64,000 nucleotides of DNA. Origin: Jannaschia sp. CCS1 (lineage in GTDB: Bacteria; Pseudomonadota; Alphaproteobacteria; Rhodobacterales; Rhodobacteraceae). Below the pieces are notes generated by a model, which saw nothing but the letters and a program-made list of their open reading frames with translations, was not told where the DNA came from and did no database searches. The stretch covers positions 62,001 to 126,000 of the forward strand of contig NC_007802.1 in NCBI RefSeq assembly GCF_000013565.1, in the 5' to 3' direction. Position numbers and translations under genes: made by a program. This document shows positions 52,305 to 60,707 of this stretch, in pieces. Each line of letters begins with the position of its first letter. Within the stretch, counting starts at the first letter, position 1.

Positions 52305-53162
52305 GTGTTCACCAGATTGGTAGGCGCGCTCGTGCGGGCGATCATGATCGTCGTCGTCATTTTGACGCCGTCCCTGCTGATCCCGGGGACCAGCTCTGAA
52401 AGCGCCAAGATGATCATGCTTGTGGCGCTGGCATTCGCCATGGTCGCGGTGTTTGAATACGGCGCGAAATTCCCCGGACTGATCGAATTTCGGGACGCAC
52501 CGCCCTTCAACCGCCTGCGCGTGATTGCCCTGTTCCTGACCCTCTTTGGCCTCAGCGTGATCAGCCGCAGCGGCCATGATGGCTCTACCCTGACGATTGT
52601 GGTCACGGCGTTGGGCTTTCTCGTCGGCCAGGCCCTCGACTTTCCCTACAGCCCCCTGCGTCTTGTGGTGGATCAACTGCCGCAGGGCATTGATAGCCAG
52701 GTGGCCGGGCAGCTTCAGGCGATGGCCGGTCTGTCGATGCTGGTCACTCTTTTGTCGCTGTTCCTGTTCTCGGCCCTCGTCCGGTTGGAGCATTGGCCGA
52801 ATCGCGGATCCGCCTTCAACGTCTGGATCAATCTGCCCACATTTGACCCCACAGCGGGCGGAGATGTTGTAAAGCGGTTAAACCGGGATGGGCGCGTTAA
52901 CGTTATCTTTGGCATTTTCGCGCCATTTGTCATCCCGGCGGTCCTCGTGATGGGAGCCAATCAATTGCAGGTGCCAATCTTCGAGGCACCCCAAACCATG
53001 GTATGGGCGGTGACGATATGGATGTTCCTCCCCCTCAGCCTGATCATGCGGGGCCTGGCGATGTTGCGCATCGCCCGCATGATCCGCCTGCGTCGCGCAC
53101 GGCTTGTGGCCGGCGTCGACGTCGATGGGCCAAGCTCGGCACTGTCCTCCTCAGCGGCCTGA
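52305..53162 (+). CDS. Membrane protein of unknown function
   Basis: A 285-residue inner-membrane protein with roughly six membrane segments (about 7-27, 35-50, 78-90, 95-115, 140-160, 195-260). I recognise no family. Starts at GTG 52305 with GAGG about 11 bases upstream. Its 3' end overlaps the next gene by up to 160 bp in another frame, which is unusual and is why the start of that gene is uncertain. Confidence 0.62.
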   Translation: MFTRLVGALVRAIMIVVVILTPSLLIPGTSSESAKMIMLVALAFAMVAVFEYGAKFPGLIEFRDAPPFNRLRVIALFLTLFGLSVISRSGHDGSTLTIVVTALGFLVGQALDFPYSPLRLVVDQLPQGIDSQVAGQLQAMAGLSMLVTLLSLFLFSALVRLEHWPNRGSAFNVWINLPTFDPTAGGDVVKRLNRDGRVNVIFGIFAPFVIPAVLVMGANQLQVPIFEAPQTMVWAVTIWMFLPLSLIMRGLAMLRIARMIRLRRARLVAGVDVDGPSSALSSSAA

Positions 53163-54100
53163 TTGCGGGCACTGCTCAGGCCGATACCCTTCGCCTTGCC
53201 ACCTATCACACCGGACTGTCGGGCCGTGGACCCGGCGTCATCCTGCGCGATATTCTGCGGATGGAGGATGAGGTTGCCGCGACCGTTGCGGTGATTGAAG
53301 CGGCCAATCCCGATATCCTCGCCCTGCAAGACATGGATTATGACGGCAACCAGGTGGCGTTGGCCGCGCTGGCTGAGGCGTTGGGATATGCCCACTACAC
53401 GACCCTTCGCCCCAATACCGGGCGGCTTACCGGCGTTGATCTGGATGGAGACGGGCGGACAGATGGTCCCCGCGATGCGCATGGCTATGGGCGCTTCAAT
53501 GGCGAAGGCGGCATGGCGTTGCTGTCGCGTTTCCCTTTGGGCGACGTGCAGGACTTCTCAGACATGCTCTGGCGCGACCTGCCCGGAACGGCGGCGGCGG
53601 GTGTGACGCCAGAGGCTGCGCTGCCGGTCCTGCGGCTGCACACAGTGGGGGCCTGGGATGTGGAAGTCGTGACGCCCGATGGCTCGCTTCACATCCTCAT
53701 GTCCCACGCCACAACCCCCGTTTTCGATGGGCCTGAGGATCGCAACGGCCTGCGCAACGCGGATGAGGTGCGGTTCTGGAGCCTTTACCTTGATGACACG
53801 CCCCCTGCGCATTTCGCCTATATGGGCACCCTCAACGTTGACCCGCAGCGGGGCGAGGGTCTCCGCGATCCGCTGGTCGAGCTGCTCTCCCATCCAACCC
53901 TGCAAGACCCTGTGCCAGGCGGCCCCACCGCCGATTGGGACGACCCGACGCCCGGCGATCTCCGCGTCGATTATCTTCTGCCCTCGCGGAGCCTGACCGT
54001 GCGGGATGCCGGCGTGCTGTGGCCGACGGAGGGGGAGCTTGCCGAGGCGGTCGAACAGGCCTCCGACCACCGTCTCGTCTGGGTGGATGTGAATTTCTAG
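53003..54100 (+). CDS. Endonuclease/exonuclease/phosphatase-family protein, secreted
   Basis: A protein of up to 365 residues in the DNase I-like (EEP) fold. After a signal-peptide-like segment (GTVLLSGLIAGTAQA) comes the start of the domain DTLRLATYHTGLSG, then ANPDILALQDMDYD (the position of the catalytic glutamate is aspartate here), GEGGMALLSRFPL and, at the end, ASDHRLVWVDVNF with the SDH catalytic motif. The first candidates are ATG 53003 and 53018, both inside the upstream membrane-protein gene; no start just before the signal peptide exists in this frame. It converges with the epimerase gene, stops overlapping by 4 bp. Confidence 0.75.
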   Translation: MGGDDMDVPPPQPDHAGPGDVAHRPHDPPASRTACGRRRRRWAKLGTVLLSGLIAGTAQADTLRLATYHTGLSGRGPGVILRDILRMEDEVAATVAVIEAANPDILALQDMDYDGNQVALAALAEALGYAHYTTLRPNTGRLTGVDLDGDGRTDGPRDAHGYGRFNGEGGMALLSRFPLGDVQDFSDMLWRDLPGTAAAGVTPEAALPVLRLHTVGAWDVEVVTPDGSLHILMSHATTPVFDGPEDRNGLRNADEVRFWSLYLDDTPPAHFAYMGTLNVDPQRGEGLRDPLVELLSHPTLQDPVPGGPTADWDDPTPGDLRVDYLLPSRSLTVRDAGVLWPTEGELAEAVEQASDHRLVWVDVNF

Positions 54101-54960
54101 ATCAGCGGTGTCACGGCCCGACGCAAGGCATCTTCCAGCGGCGTCGGCCTGTATCCCTTGATCCGCGCCTGCAATGCGCTGCCATCCACACCGTGCGGCC
54201 TGCGCCACAAATATCGCATCTCCAGCAGATGCTTGGCCTCGCGCCAAAAGGGCCGCGCGATCTGGATCGGTAACCATGACATCTGCTTTGCCCGCACAGG
54301 TCGCCCGGTCGCGCGCTCCAAAGCCTGCGTCATCTCTGCGCCTGTCAGGGTAAACCCGTCGAAGGTGAAGTCACTGAAGGGGGGCAGCGTGTCCATCTGA
54401 TCCGCCAATCGCGCGCCGGCCTCCGCCACATCAGGCAGAAACGCCCAGGCGTGGGGGGCGTTCAACGGTCCGGGATAGCTGACCTTTCCCTGTCCAATCC
54501 TGGCCGCAATGATCCTGTCGAACCAATTGCCGCCCTGTTCCGTATCTATGTAGTCGCCCGCCCGCAAGATCACCGTTTTGACACCCGCATCGCGATAAGC
54601 GGATTCCATTGTCCGGCGAATTTGCCCCAAAGGGTGCGCGGACCGATGCGGCGTGTCGGGCGACAACACAGGGGGCAAATCCTCTCCATAGACGTAGATA
54701 TTGCCCGGGATCATCACCGCAGCGCCTGAGGCTTTTGCCGCGCCGATCACCTGTCGTGTCAGGTCGGGCACGAGTGTCGCCCATTGTGAATACGGCGGGT
54801 TCCACGCGTTCACGATCAAACTCGCGCCCATGGCCGCGTCGGGCAACGTGTCATGGGCTCGGTCAAATTTGCGCAGGGTCCAGCCGTGGCGGGACAGCGC
54901 GTCCGAGATGTGACGGCCGAAGCGGCCTGAGGATCCCAGGATAAGGGCGGTGCGGGTCAT
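54097..54960 (-). CDS. NAD(P)-dependent epimerase/reductase-like protein
   Basis: A 287-residue extended SDR-like protein with the nucleotide-binding motif ILGSSGRFGRHISDAL (8-23). It lacks a clear YxxxK, so it is an atypical SDR (NmrA/isoflavone-reductase-like). ALERATGRPVRAKQMSWLPIQIARPFW and the C-terminal tail complete it. It is divergent from a LysR gene, with an inverted repeat between the two, and is therefore probably the target gene of that regulator. Substrate unknown. Confidence 0.8.
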   Translation of the reverse strand: MTRTALILGSSGRFGRHISDALSRHGWTLRKFDRAHDTLPDAAMGASLIVNAWNPPYSQWATLVPDLTRQVIGAAKASGAAVMIPGNIYVYGEDLPPVLSPDTPHRSAHPLGQIRRTMESAYRDAGVKTVILRAGDYIDTEQGGNWFDRIIAARIGQGKVSYPGPLNAPHAWAFLPDVAEAGARLADQMDTLPPFSDFTFDGFTLTGAEMTQALERATGRPVRAKQMSWLPIQIARPFWREAKHLLEMRYLWRRPHGVDGSALQARIKGYRPTPLEDALRRAVTPLI

Positions 54961-55013
54961 GGGGTATCTCCTGATTTTCGCTGCGCCCTGTCTGACCTAT
55001 TCACCTACGCATT

Positions 55014-55043
55014 TATATTGCCTCTCAATGCAATACCAATATA
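55014..55043. promoter_or_regulatory. Inverted repeats between epimerase and lysR genes
   Basis: TATATTG (55014-55020) and CAATATA (55037-55043) are a perfect pair, with a second pair TATTGC (55016-55021) and GCAATA (55030-55035) nested inside. The AT-rich site lies midway in the 92-bp divergent interval, 10 bp before the lysR start, as expected for a LysR-type binding site. Confidence 0.6.
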
Positions 55044-55052
55044 CACAAACGC

Positions 55053-55940
55053 ATGGATCAAGATCTCGACTGGACCCTCCTGCGTGCCGTGCTGGCGGTG
55101 GCCGATACCGGGTCCCTCTCAGGTGCGGCGGCACAATTGACGCGCACCCAACCGACCCTCGGACGGCAAATCAAGGCGGCTGAACAGGCCCTTGGCCAGC
55201 CACTCTTCACGCGGCATGCGCGGGGCCTGACGCCGACACCATTCTGCGAAACGCTTCTGCCCGCCGCGCAGCAAATGAACGACGCTGCCAAGGCTGTCTC
55301 TGTCCTCGCCGCCGGGCAATCGCCTGACACCTCCGGGCGCGTTCGGCTGACCGCGTCCGTCTTCGTGACGGCCCATATCCTGCCCGGCATCCTTGCCGAT
55401 ATCCGGGAGGCGCACCCGAACATCGCCCTCGACATCGTCGCCTCCGACACGACCGAAAACCTGCTGTTTCACGAGGCTGACATCGCGCTGCGCATGTACC
55501 GACCCACGCAGCTTGATATGATCGCAAAGCATTTGGGGGATCTGCCGCTCGGCCTTTATGCGTCTGAGACATACATCGCACGCCACGGCACGCCGCACAG
55601 CGCCGACGATCTGAAACACCACCAGATGGTCGGCTACGACCGCTCGGACCTGATCCTGCGCGGGATGCGTGAGATGGGGATGGAGGTGACCCGCGCGTTC
55701 TTCACCACCTGCACCGATGATCAGGTCGCCTATTGGAATTTCGTCGCCGCCGGATGTGGCATCGGGATCGGGCAGACCCTTGTGGCCGAGCGCACACCTG
55801 GCATGCGGCGGATCCTGCCTGATCTGCGGTTGCCCGTCTTACCCGTTTGGCTGACAGCGCATCCCGGCCTCCGCCATCAGCCCCGTGTTCATGCTGTCTG
55901 GACCGCGCTCGACACCGCAATCACCCCGCTGCTTTCTTGA
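55053..55940 (+). CDS. LysR-family transcriptional regulator
   Basis: A 295-residue LysR protein. The winged helix is ~6-65 (WTLLRAVLAVADTGSLSGAAAQL, TLGRQIKAAEQALGQPLFTRH), and the effector domain runs from ~92 (RVRLTASVFVTAHILPGIL). It shows the usual two-lobe periplasmic-protein fold. Divergent from the epimerase-like gene with palindromes between, so it probably controls that gene. Effector unknown. Confidence 0.92.
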   Translation: MDQDLDWTLLRAVLAVADTGSLSGAAAQLTRTQPTLGRQIKAAEQALGQPLFTRHARGLTPTPFCETLLPAAQQMNDAAKAVSVLAAGQSPDTSGRVRLTASVFVTAHILPGILADIREAHPNIALDIVASDTTENLLFHEADIALRMYRPTQLDMIAKHLGDLPLGLYASETYIARHGTPHSADDLKHHQMVGYDRSDLILRGMREMGMEVTRAFFTTCTDDQVAYWNFVAAGCGIGIGQTLVAERTPGMRRILPDLRLPVLPVWLTAHPGLRHQPRVHAVWTALDTAITPLLS

Positions 55941-55997
55941 CGCCCTGCACCCCGCGCGCTACCGCAGGCGCAACCCAATTTCACGAGGACCAGACCC

Positions 55998-57098
55998 ATG
56001 ACTGACCGCTCTTTGCTTATCCTTCCCGGCGACGGGATCGGCCCCGAGGTGATGGCCGAGGTGCGGAAGATCATTGATTGGTTCGGCTCTGCCCGTGGCA
56101 TCAGCTTCGATGTGTCCGAAGATCTTGTGGGCGGGGCGGCCTATGACGCCCACGGCGTGCCGCTGACGGATGCCACGATGGAAAAGGCGCAAAGCGTCGA
56201 TGCGGTTCTGCTCGGCGCTGTTGGTGGGCCCGCCTATGACGATCTGGATTTCTCGGTGAAGCCGGAACGGGGCCTGCTGCGCCTGCGCAAGGAGATGGAT
56301 CTGTATGCCAACCTGCGCCCTGCCCAGTGTTTTGATGCTCTGGCCGATTTCTCGTCACTGAAGCGCGAGATTGTCTCGGGCCTCGATATCATGATCCTGC
56401 GGGAGCTGACGTCCGGCGTCTATTTCGGGGAGCCGCGCGGTATCCACACCGAGGGCAATGAGCGTGTGGGCATCAACACCCAGCGCTATACGGAAACCGA
56501 GATTGCGCGCGCGGCACACTCTGCATTTGAACTGGCGCGGCGCCGCAACAACAAGGTCTGCTCCATGGAGAAGGCCAACGTGATGGAGAGCGGTATCCTG
56601 TGGCGTGATGTCGTCAATGAGGTCCACGCTGCGGATTATGGCGATGTGCAGCTGTCCCACATGTATGCCGACAACGGCGCGATGCAGCTGGTGCGCGCCC
56701 CCAAGCAATTCGACGTGATCCTGACCGACAACCTCTTCGGCGATATCCTGAGCGACTGCGCCGCGATGCTGACCGGATCGTTGGGGATGCTGCCGTCCGC
56801 AAGCCTGGGCGCACCGATGGCGAACGGCAGGCCCAAGGCGATGTATGAGCCCGTCCACGGCTCCGCGCCGGACATCACCGGGCAGGGCAAAGCGAACCCC
56901 ATCGCCTGTATCCTCAGCTTCGCCATGGCGCTGCGCTACAGCTTCGATCTGGGCGACGAGGCCACGCGCCTTGAGGGCGCTGTCGAAAGCGTTCTTGCCG
57001 ACGGTGCCCGCACGGCAGACCTGATGGGGCCGGATGGCGGCACGCCGATCTCAACGTCACAGATGGGCGACGCCATTGTCGCCAAGCTGGCGGCGTGA
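55998..57098 (+). CDS. leuB: 3-isopropylmalate dehydrogenase
   Basis: Oxidative decarboxylation of isopropylmalate in leucine synthesis (NAD+). The 366-residue protein has [14 protein letters not shown] near the start, the substrate loop [17 protein letters not shown], and [28 protein letters not shown], the metal-binding and family signature. [16 protein letters not shown] is the NAD-binding segment. RBS GAGGACC precedes the ATG at 55998. The GNAT gene begins within its stop (GTGA), so they are coupled. Confidence 0.97.
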
Positions 57099-57556
57099 CC
57101 CTGAGCGTTCGGGCCTTCGCGGCGGAGGATGAGGCGGCTTTCCTCTCCCTCTATCGCGATTGCCTGGCGCATTACGGCGTGGGCCCCTCCAGGCCCGAGA
57201 TTGAGGCCGAAATTATCGCCGATCTCACCGCCCCGCGCGGCATGTCCGCCAGCATCGCGTGGAACGGTCCGCACCCCCTCGGTTTTGCCACCTGGGTGCG
57301 CGTGTATCCGGCCATGGATGGCATCGCGATCTACCTCAAGGAGCTTTACGTAACCGCCGATGCGCGCGGACTGGGCGCGGGAAAAGCGCTGATGCAGGAT
57401 CTTGCCCAAACCGCCAGTGATATCGGCGCGGTCCGCCTGGAATGGGGCAGCTTCCAGCCCGATGCCTTGCGATTCTACGATGCCCTTGGCGCGCCCCGGG
57501 TGGACAAAACCCACTTCTCGGTGGCCGCTAATGCTTTGCACACCTTCGCGCGGTAG
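57095..57556 (+). CDS. GNAT-family N-acetyltransferase
   Basis: A 153-residue GNAT protein coupled to leuB by a GTGA overlap, starting at GTG. The acetyl-CoA binding region is [27 protein letters not shown] (about 85-112), where RGLGAGK is the motif-A pyrophosphate loop. The acceptor is unknown. Coupling to a leucine gene may be incidental. Confidence 0.87.
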
Positions 57557-57592
57557 GTCATCCTGCGGGCATTGCCCCAAAAGGAGATTGCC

Positions 57593-57955
57593 ATGCTGAC
57601 CCGTTTGTCCCTTTGCTTCGCTCTGCTCACATCCACCGCCCATGCTGATGGTTTTGCTGTCGGGGATACATTCATGGATCCGATGGAAATCGCCCAAAGT
57701 GCATTTGCAGACTTCAACTATTACGGAGAAGGGCGGCCTGCCATCACGGTTGATGCCAGTGTCGATTTCTTCAACCAGATGACCATTCTGGTCGCCGAAA
57801 CTGGGTTCGCCGACGACTCGGTGGATGGCGTGCGCAACCAATACGTGTTGCAGCAAGGCGACGGGGAGGTTTGGACAATCATCTTCACACGGACAGACTA
57901 CCGGTGTGGGCGCGGCGCGAATACTGTGACCTGGCAAACAAACCTGTGCCCGTAA
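57593..57955 (+). CDS. Small secreted protein, unknown
   Basis: A 120-residue exported protein: signal peptide MLTRLSLCFALLTSTAHA (cleaved after AHA, residue 18), then a short domain with two cysteines (YRCGRGANT and NLCP at the C-terminus). The ATG at 57593 is preferred as AAAAGGAG stands 7 bases before it. No family is recognised. 49 bp before the EamA gene. Confidence 0.66.
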   Translation: MLTRLSLCFALLTSTAHADGFAVGDTFMDPMEIAQSAFADFNYYGEGRPAITVDASVDFFNQMTILVAETGFADDSVDGVRNQYVLQQGDGEVWTIIFTRTDYRCGRGANTVTWQTNLCP

Positions 57956-58004
57956 CCGCCCGCATCGCCTGCGCGGGCATATGGTTTGATGGAAAGGATA
58001 CCCC

Positions 58005-58970
58005 GTGACACCGAACATACGTGGCGCGCTTTTAGGCCTGTTGGCGTTTGGGATCTTTTCCACTCACGACATCATCGTGAAGTATCTGGGCGGAACCTAT
58101 GCGCCGTTTCAGATCGTGTTCTTCTCGGTCCTGTTTGGCTTTCCCATCGTGACCTTCCTGCTTCTGCGCGACGCCACAGAGGCAAACCTGCGGCCCAAAC
58201 ATCCATGGTGGATCGCCGCGCGGTCTCTGGCATCTGTCACTGTGGGCATCTGTGCGTTCTACGCCTTCACGGTGCTGCCGCTGGCCCAGGTCTATGCGAT
58301 CATCTTTGCAGCACCCCTACTGATCACGGTCCTTGCAATCCCGATGTTGGGCGAGACCGTGGGCTGGCGGCGCGGGTTGGCTGTTGTCGTGGGACTTGTC
58401 GGGGTTGTGGTCGTGCTACAACCCGGCAGCACCACGCTTTCACTTGGCCACGGCGCGGCCCTTCTGGCGGCAGTGGGCGGGGCGATTGCATCGCTCATCA
58501 TGCGCAAGGTCGGACGGGAAGAACGCTCCGTCGTGATGCTGCTTTACCCGATGAGTGCGAACTTCGTGCTGATGGGTGCCGCGTTGCCGTTCTATTATCA
58601 ACCCATGCCGGGACAGGATCTGGCAGCACTCGCCGTCATCTCGGCCCTCGCACTGACCGCCAGCGCCTGCCTGATCTTCGCCTATCGCGCCGCCCCGGCC
58701 GTTCTGGTCGCCCCCATGCAATACAGTCAGATCCTTTGGGCAGCTGTCTTCGGCTTCCTGCTGTTTGACGAAGGGCTGGACGCACCCATCCTCATCGGGT
58801 CGGCCATCATCATCGCGTCGGGCATCTACATCGTGCTGCGGGAAGATCGTGGCGGCACATCCTCGACCACGCCGGTGTTGCGCACCCGGACCCGTGTGGG
58901 CACCCCCAGCGGGCTACGCATCGCGCCCTTCCTGAAAAATGAACGGCGCGGGCCGCCACCGTCCACCTGA
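58005..58970 (+). CDS. DMT-superfamily (EamA) transporter
   Basis: A 321-residue inner-membrane transporter with ten predicted helices in two EamA repeats (~5-140 and ~150-285). The first repeat ends PLAQVYAIIFAAPLLITVLAIPMLGE; the second has YRAAPAVLVAPMQYSQILWAAVFGFLLF. GTG at 58005 is the start, with GAAAGGA 6 bases upstream. The last ~35 residues after the membrane part are basic, unlike the rest. Substrate (metabolite or amino acid efflux) unknown. Confidence 0.9.
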   Translation: MTPNIRGALLGLLAFGIFSTHDIIVKYLGGTYAPFQIVFFSVLFGFPIVTFLLLRDATEANLRPKHPWWIAARSLASVTVGICAFYAFTVLPLAQVYAIIFAAPLLITVLAIPMLGETVGWRRGLAVVVGLVGVVVVLQPGSTTLSLGHGAALLAAVGGAIASLIMRKVGREERSVVMLLYPMSANFVLMGAALPFYYQPMPGQDLAALAVISALALTASACLIFAYRAAPAVLVAPMQYSQILWAAVFGFLLFDEGLDAPILIGSAIIIASGIYIVLREDRGGTSSTTPVLRTRTRVGTPSGLRIAPFLKNERRGPPPST

Positions 58971-59017
58971 TCCCACTTGCCAAGGCCCCCCGCCGCCGCT
59001 ATCCCGCGAGGCACGGT

Positions 59018-59094
59018 CGGGCTGTGGCGCAGCCTGGTAGCGCACCTGCTTCGGGAGCAGGGGGTCGGAGGTTCGAATCCTCTCAGCCCGACCA
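59018..59094 (+). tRNA. tRNA-Pro (anticodon CGG)
   Basis: A 77-base cloverleaf: acceptor arm CGGGCTG/CAGCCCG with discriminator A and encoded CCA end, D-arm with GGTAGC, anticodon stem CCTGC/GCAGG around the loop TTCGGGA (anticodon CGG, reading CCG), and T-arm with GGTTCGAATCC. All stems pair. Isolated between the EamA gene and an exonuclease gene, with no integrase nearby. Confidence 0.96.
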
Positions 59095-59201
59095 GACACA
59101 TCCAACACTCAGATCCCTACATCCGCTATGATCCAAGGGGCATCTTGGCGCTCAATGTCACCGATTTGATCCCACCATCGCGTTCGGGTTACGTTTGAGG
59201 C

Positions 59202-59792
59202 GTGAACACCTTCGGCCATCTCCAGTCTGTCCCCGATGGACCGTTTCGCTTCATTGCGGTTGATGTCGAGACGGCAAACAACGCCCAGGGCAGCATTTGC
59301 CAAATCGGCCTGTGCTGTGTCGGATCGGATGACAGCCTGAACACGGTCTCGACCCTTATCGACCCGGAGCAGAGCTTTTCTCCATTCAACACGGATCTTC
59401 ACGGGATCTCTGCCGAAACGGTCAATGGCGCGCCAACATTCCCGCAGGCTTACGCGTCGCTCTACCCTGTCCTGAACGCCCATCGTCTTGTGCAGCATTC
59501 CCGTTTTGACGAAGCGGCCTTTACCGCAGCGTGCGCGCGATATGACGTGCCGATGGTGACGTCGCATTGGACGGATAGCGTCAAGATCGCACGACAGGCT
59601 TGGCCCGAGTTGAAGGGCGCGGGCGGTCATGGGTTGGCGAGTCTGAAAAAGGCTCTTGGCCTGTCGTTTCATCACCACGACGCCGGTGAAGACGCGCGCG
59701 CCTCGGCCACCGTGATCTTGCGGGCAGAGGCTCGCATCAGTAAAGCCGTCGCGCATCTGCGCTTTGATCCGCAGCTAGCGTTTGAGTTCTAG
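59202..59792 (+). CDS. DnaQ-like 3'-5' exonuclease
   Basis: A 196-residue DEDDh exonuclease. Exo I: FIAVDVETANNAQGSICQIG (D and E ligands); the middle DLHGISAETV and, near the end, HHHDAGEDARASATVIL hold the later acidic/His ligands. Similar stand-alone proteins act in DNA repair or RNA trimming. GTG 59202 is the start (GAGG 4 bases before). Its stop lies 13 bp before the PhyH start. Confidence 0.87.
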   Translation: MNTFGHLQSVPDGPFRFIAVDVETANNAQGSICQIGLCCVGSDDSLNTVSTLIDPEQSFSPFNTDLHGISAETVNGAPTFPQAYASLYPVLNAHRLVQHSRFDEAAFTAACARYDVPMVTSHWTDSVKIARQAWPELKGAGGHGLASLKKALGLSFHHHDAGEDARASATVILRAEARISKAVAHLRFDPQLAFEF

Positions 59793-59805
59793 GAGGCGCC
59801 ATCCC

Positions 59806-60600
59806 TTGCACCCACTCCTCACCGAGCCGTTGATCACCGAGTTTCAAACCAAAGGTGTCACCGTCATCCGTGGCCTCTTCGCGGGTCATGTCGACGCCAT
59901 TCGCGCCGGAATCCAGCGCAACATGGATGATCCCGGCCCTTATGCCGCAGAGAACCTGAAAGACGGCGACACCGGTCGCTTCTTCGACGATTATTGCAAT
60001 TGGCAGCGCATCCCGGAGTTTGAGGAAGTCATTCGCCAATCTCCCGCCGCGGAGGTTGCCGCCGATCTGATGCGCTCTGATGCCACGCAGCTCTTCCACG
60101 ACCATGTGCTGGTCAAGGAGCCCGGCACCTCCAAGCCCACGCCATGGCATCAGGATGGGCCCTACTACTTTGTCGGCGGGAAGCAGAATGTCAGTTTCTG
60201 GGCGCCGGTCGATCCGGTCACGACCGCGTCTCTGCGCTGCGTTGCAGGGTCTCACATGTGGGAGAAACCCGTGGTGCCCACACGCTGGCTGAACGAGGAT
60301 ACCTTTTATCCCGACAGTGACGCCTACATCCCCGTGCCCGATCCGGACGCCGAGGGGATGGAGGTCGTGGAATGGGCGCTGGAGCCGGGCGATGCCGTCG
60401 CCTTCAACTACTGGATCCTTCACGGCGCGCGCGGGAACGAGGCAAGCGCCCGCAGGCGCGCCTTCTCCCTCCGGTTTCTTGGTGACGACGCCTACTACGT
60501 GGACCGCCCCGGGCCAACATCCCCTCCGTTCCCCGACCATGGAATGAAGGCGGGGGACCCGCTTCGCCGGGATTGGTTTCCCACCGTCTTCACTCGCTAA
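59806..60600 (+). CDS. Phytanoyl-CoA dioxygenase (PhyH) family protein
   Basis: A 264-residue Fe(II)/2-oxoglutarate oxygenase. The facial triad is H115-x-D117 (TPWHQDGPYYF) and H206 (WILHGARG), with a distal arginine in ASARRRAFSL as the 2OG anchor. Start: TTG 59806, since AGGAGG stands 9 bases before it; an earlier TTG at 59782 would place this site inside the coding region. Substrate unknown; relatives act on phytanoyl-CoA, ectoine or small hydrophobic acids. Confidence 0.88.
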   Translation: MHPLLTEPLITEFQTKGVTVIRGLFAGHVDAIRAGIQRNMDDPGPYAAENLKDGDTGRFFDDYCNWQRIPEFEEVIRQSPAAEVAADLMRSDATQLFHDHVLVKEPGTSKPTPWHQDGPYYFVGGKQNVSFWAPVDPVTTASLRCVAGSHMWEKPVVPTRWLNEDTFYPDSDAYIPVPDPDAEGMEVVEWALEPGDAVAFNYWILHGARGNEASARRRAFSLRFLGDDAYYVDRPGPTSPPFPDHGMKAGDPLRRDWFPTVFTR

Positions 60601-60707
60601 CGACACCTGCGAGGAGCGCCCGACAGGGCACGAGGAGGGGTGTCATCCCCGCGCGACAGCGCGCGCCGCTTGCATTCCCCGCCAATCCCGACAAAAACAC
60701 CAAGATT

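Noticed and set aside
59018-59201. tRNA-Pro as an integration (att) site for a mobile element
   Set aside because: No integrase, no repeat of the tRNA 3' end within the window and only ordinary genes on both sides.
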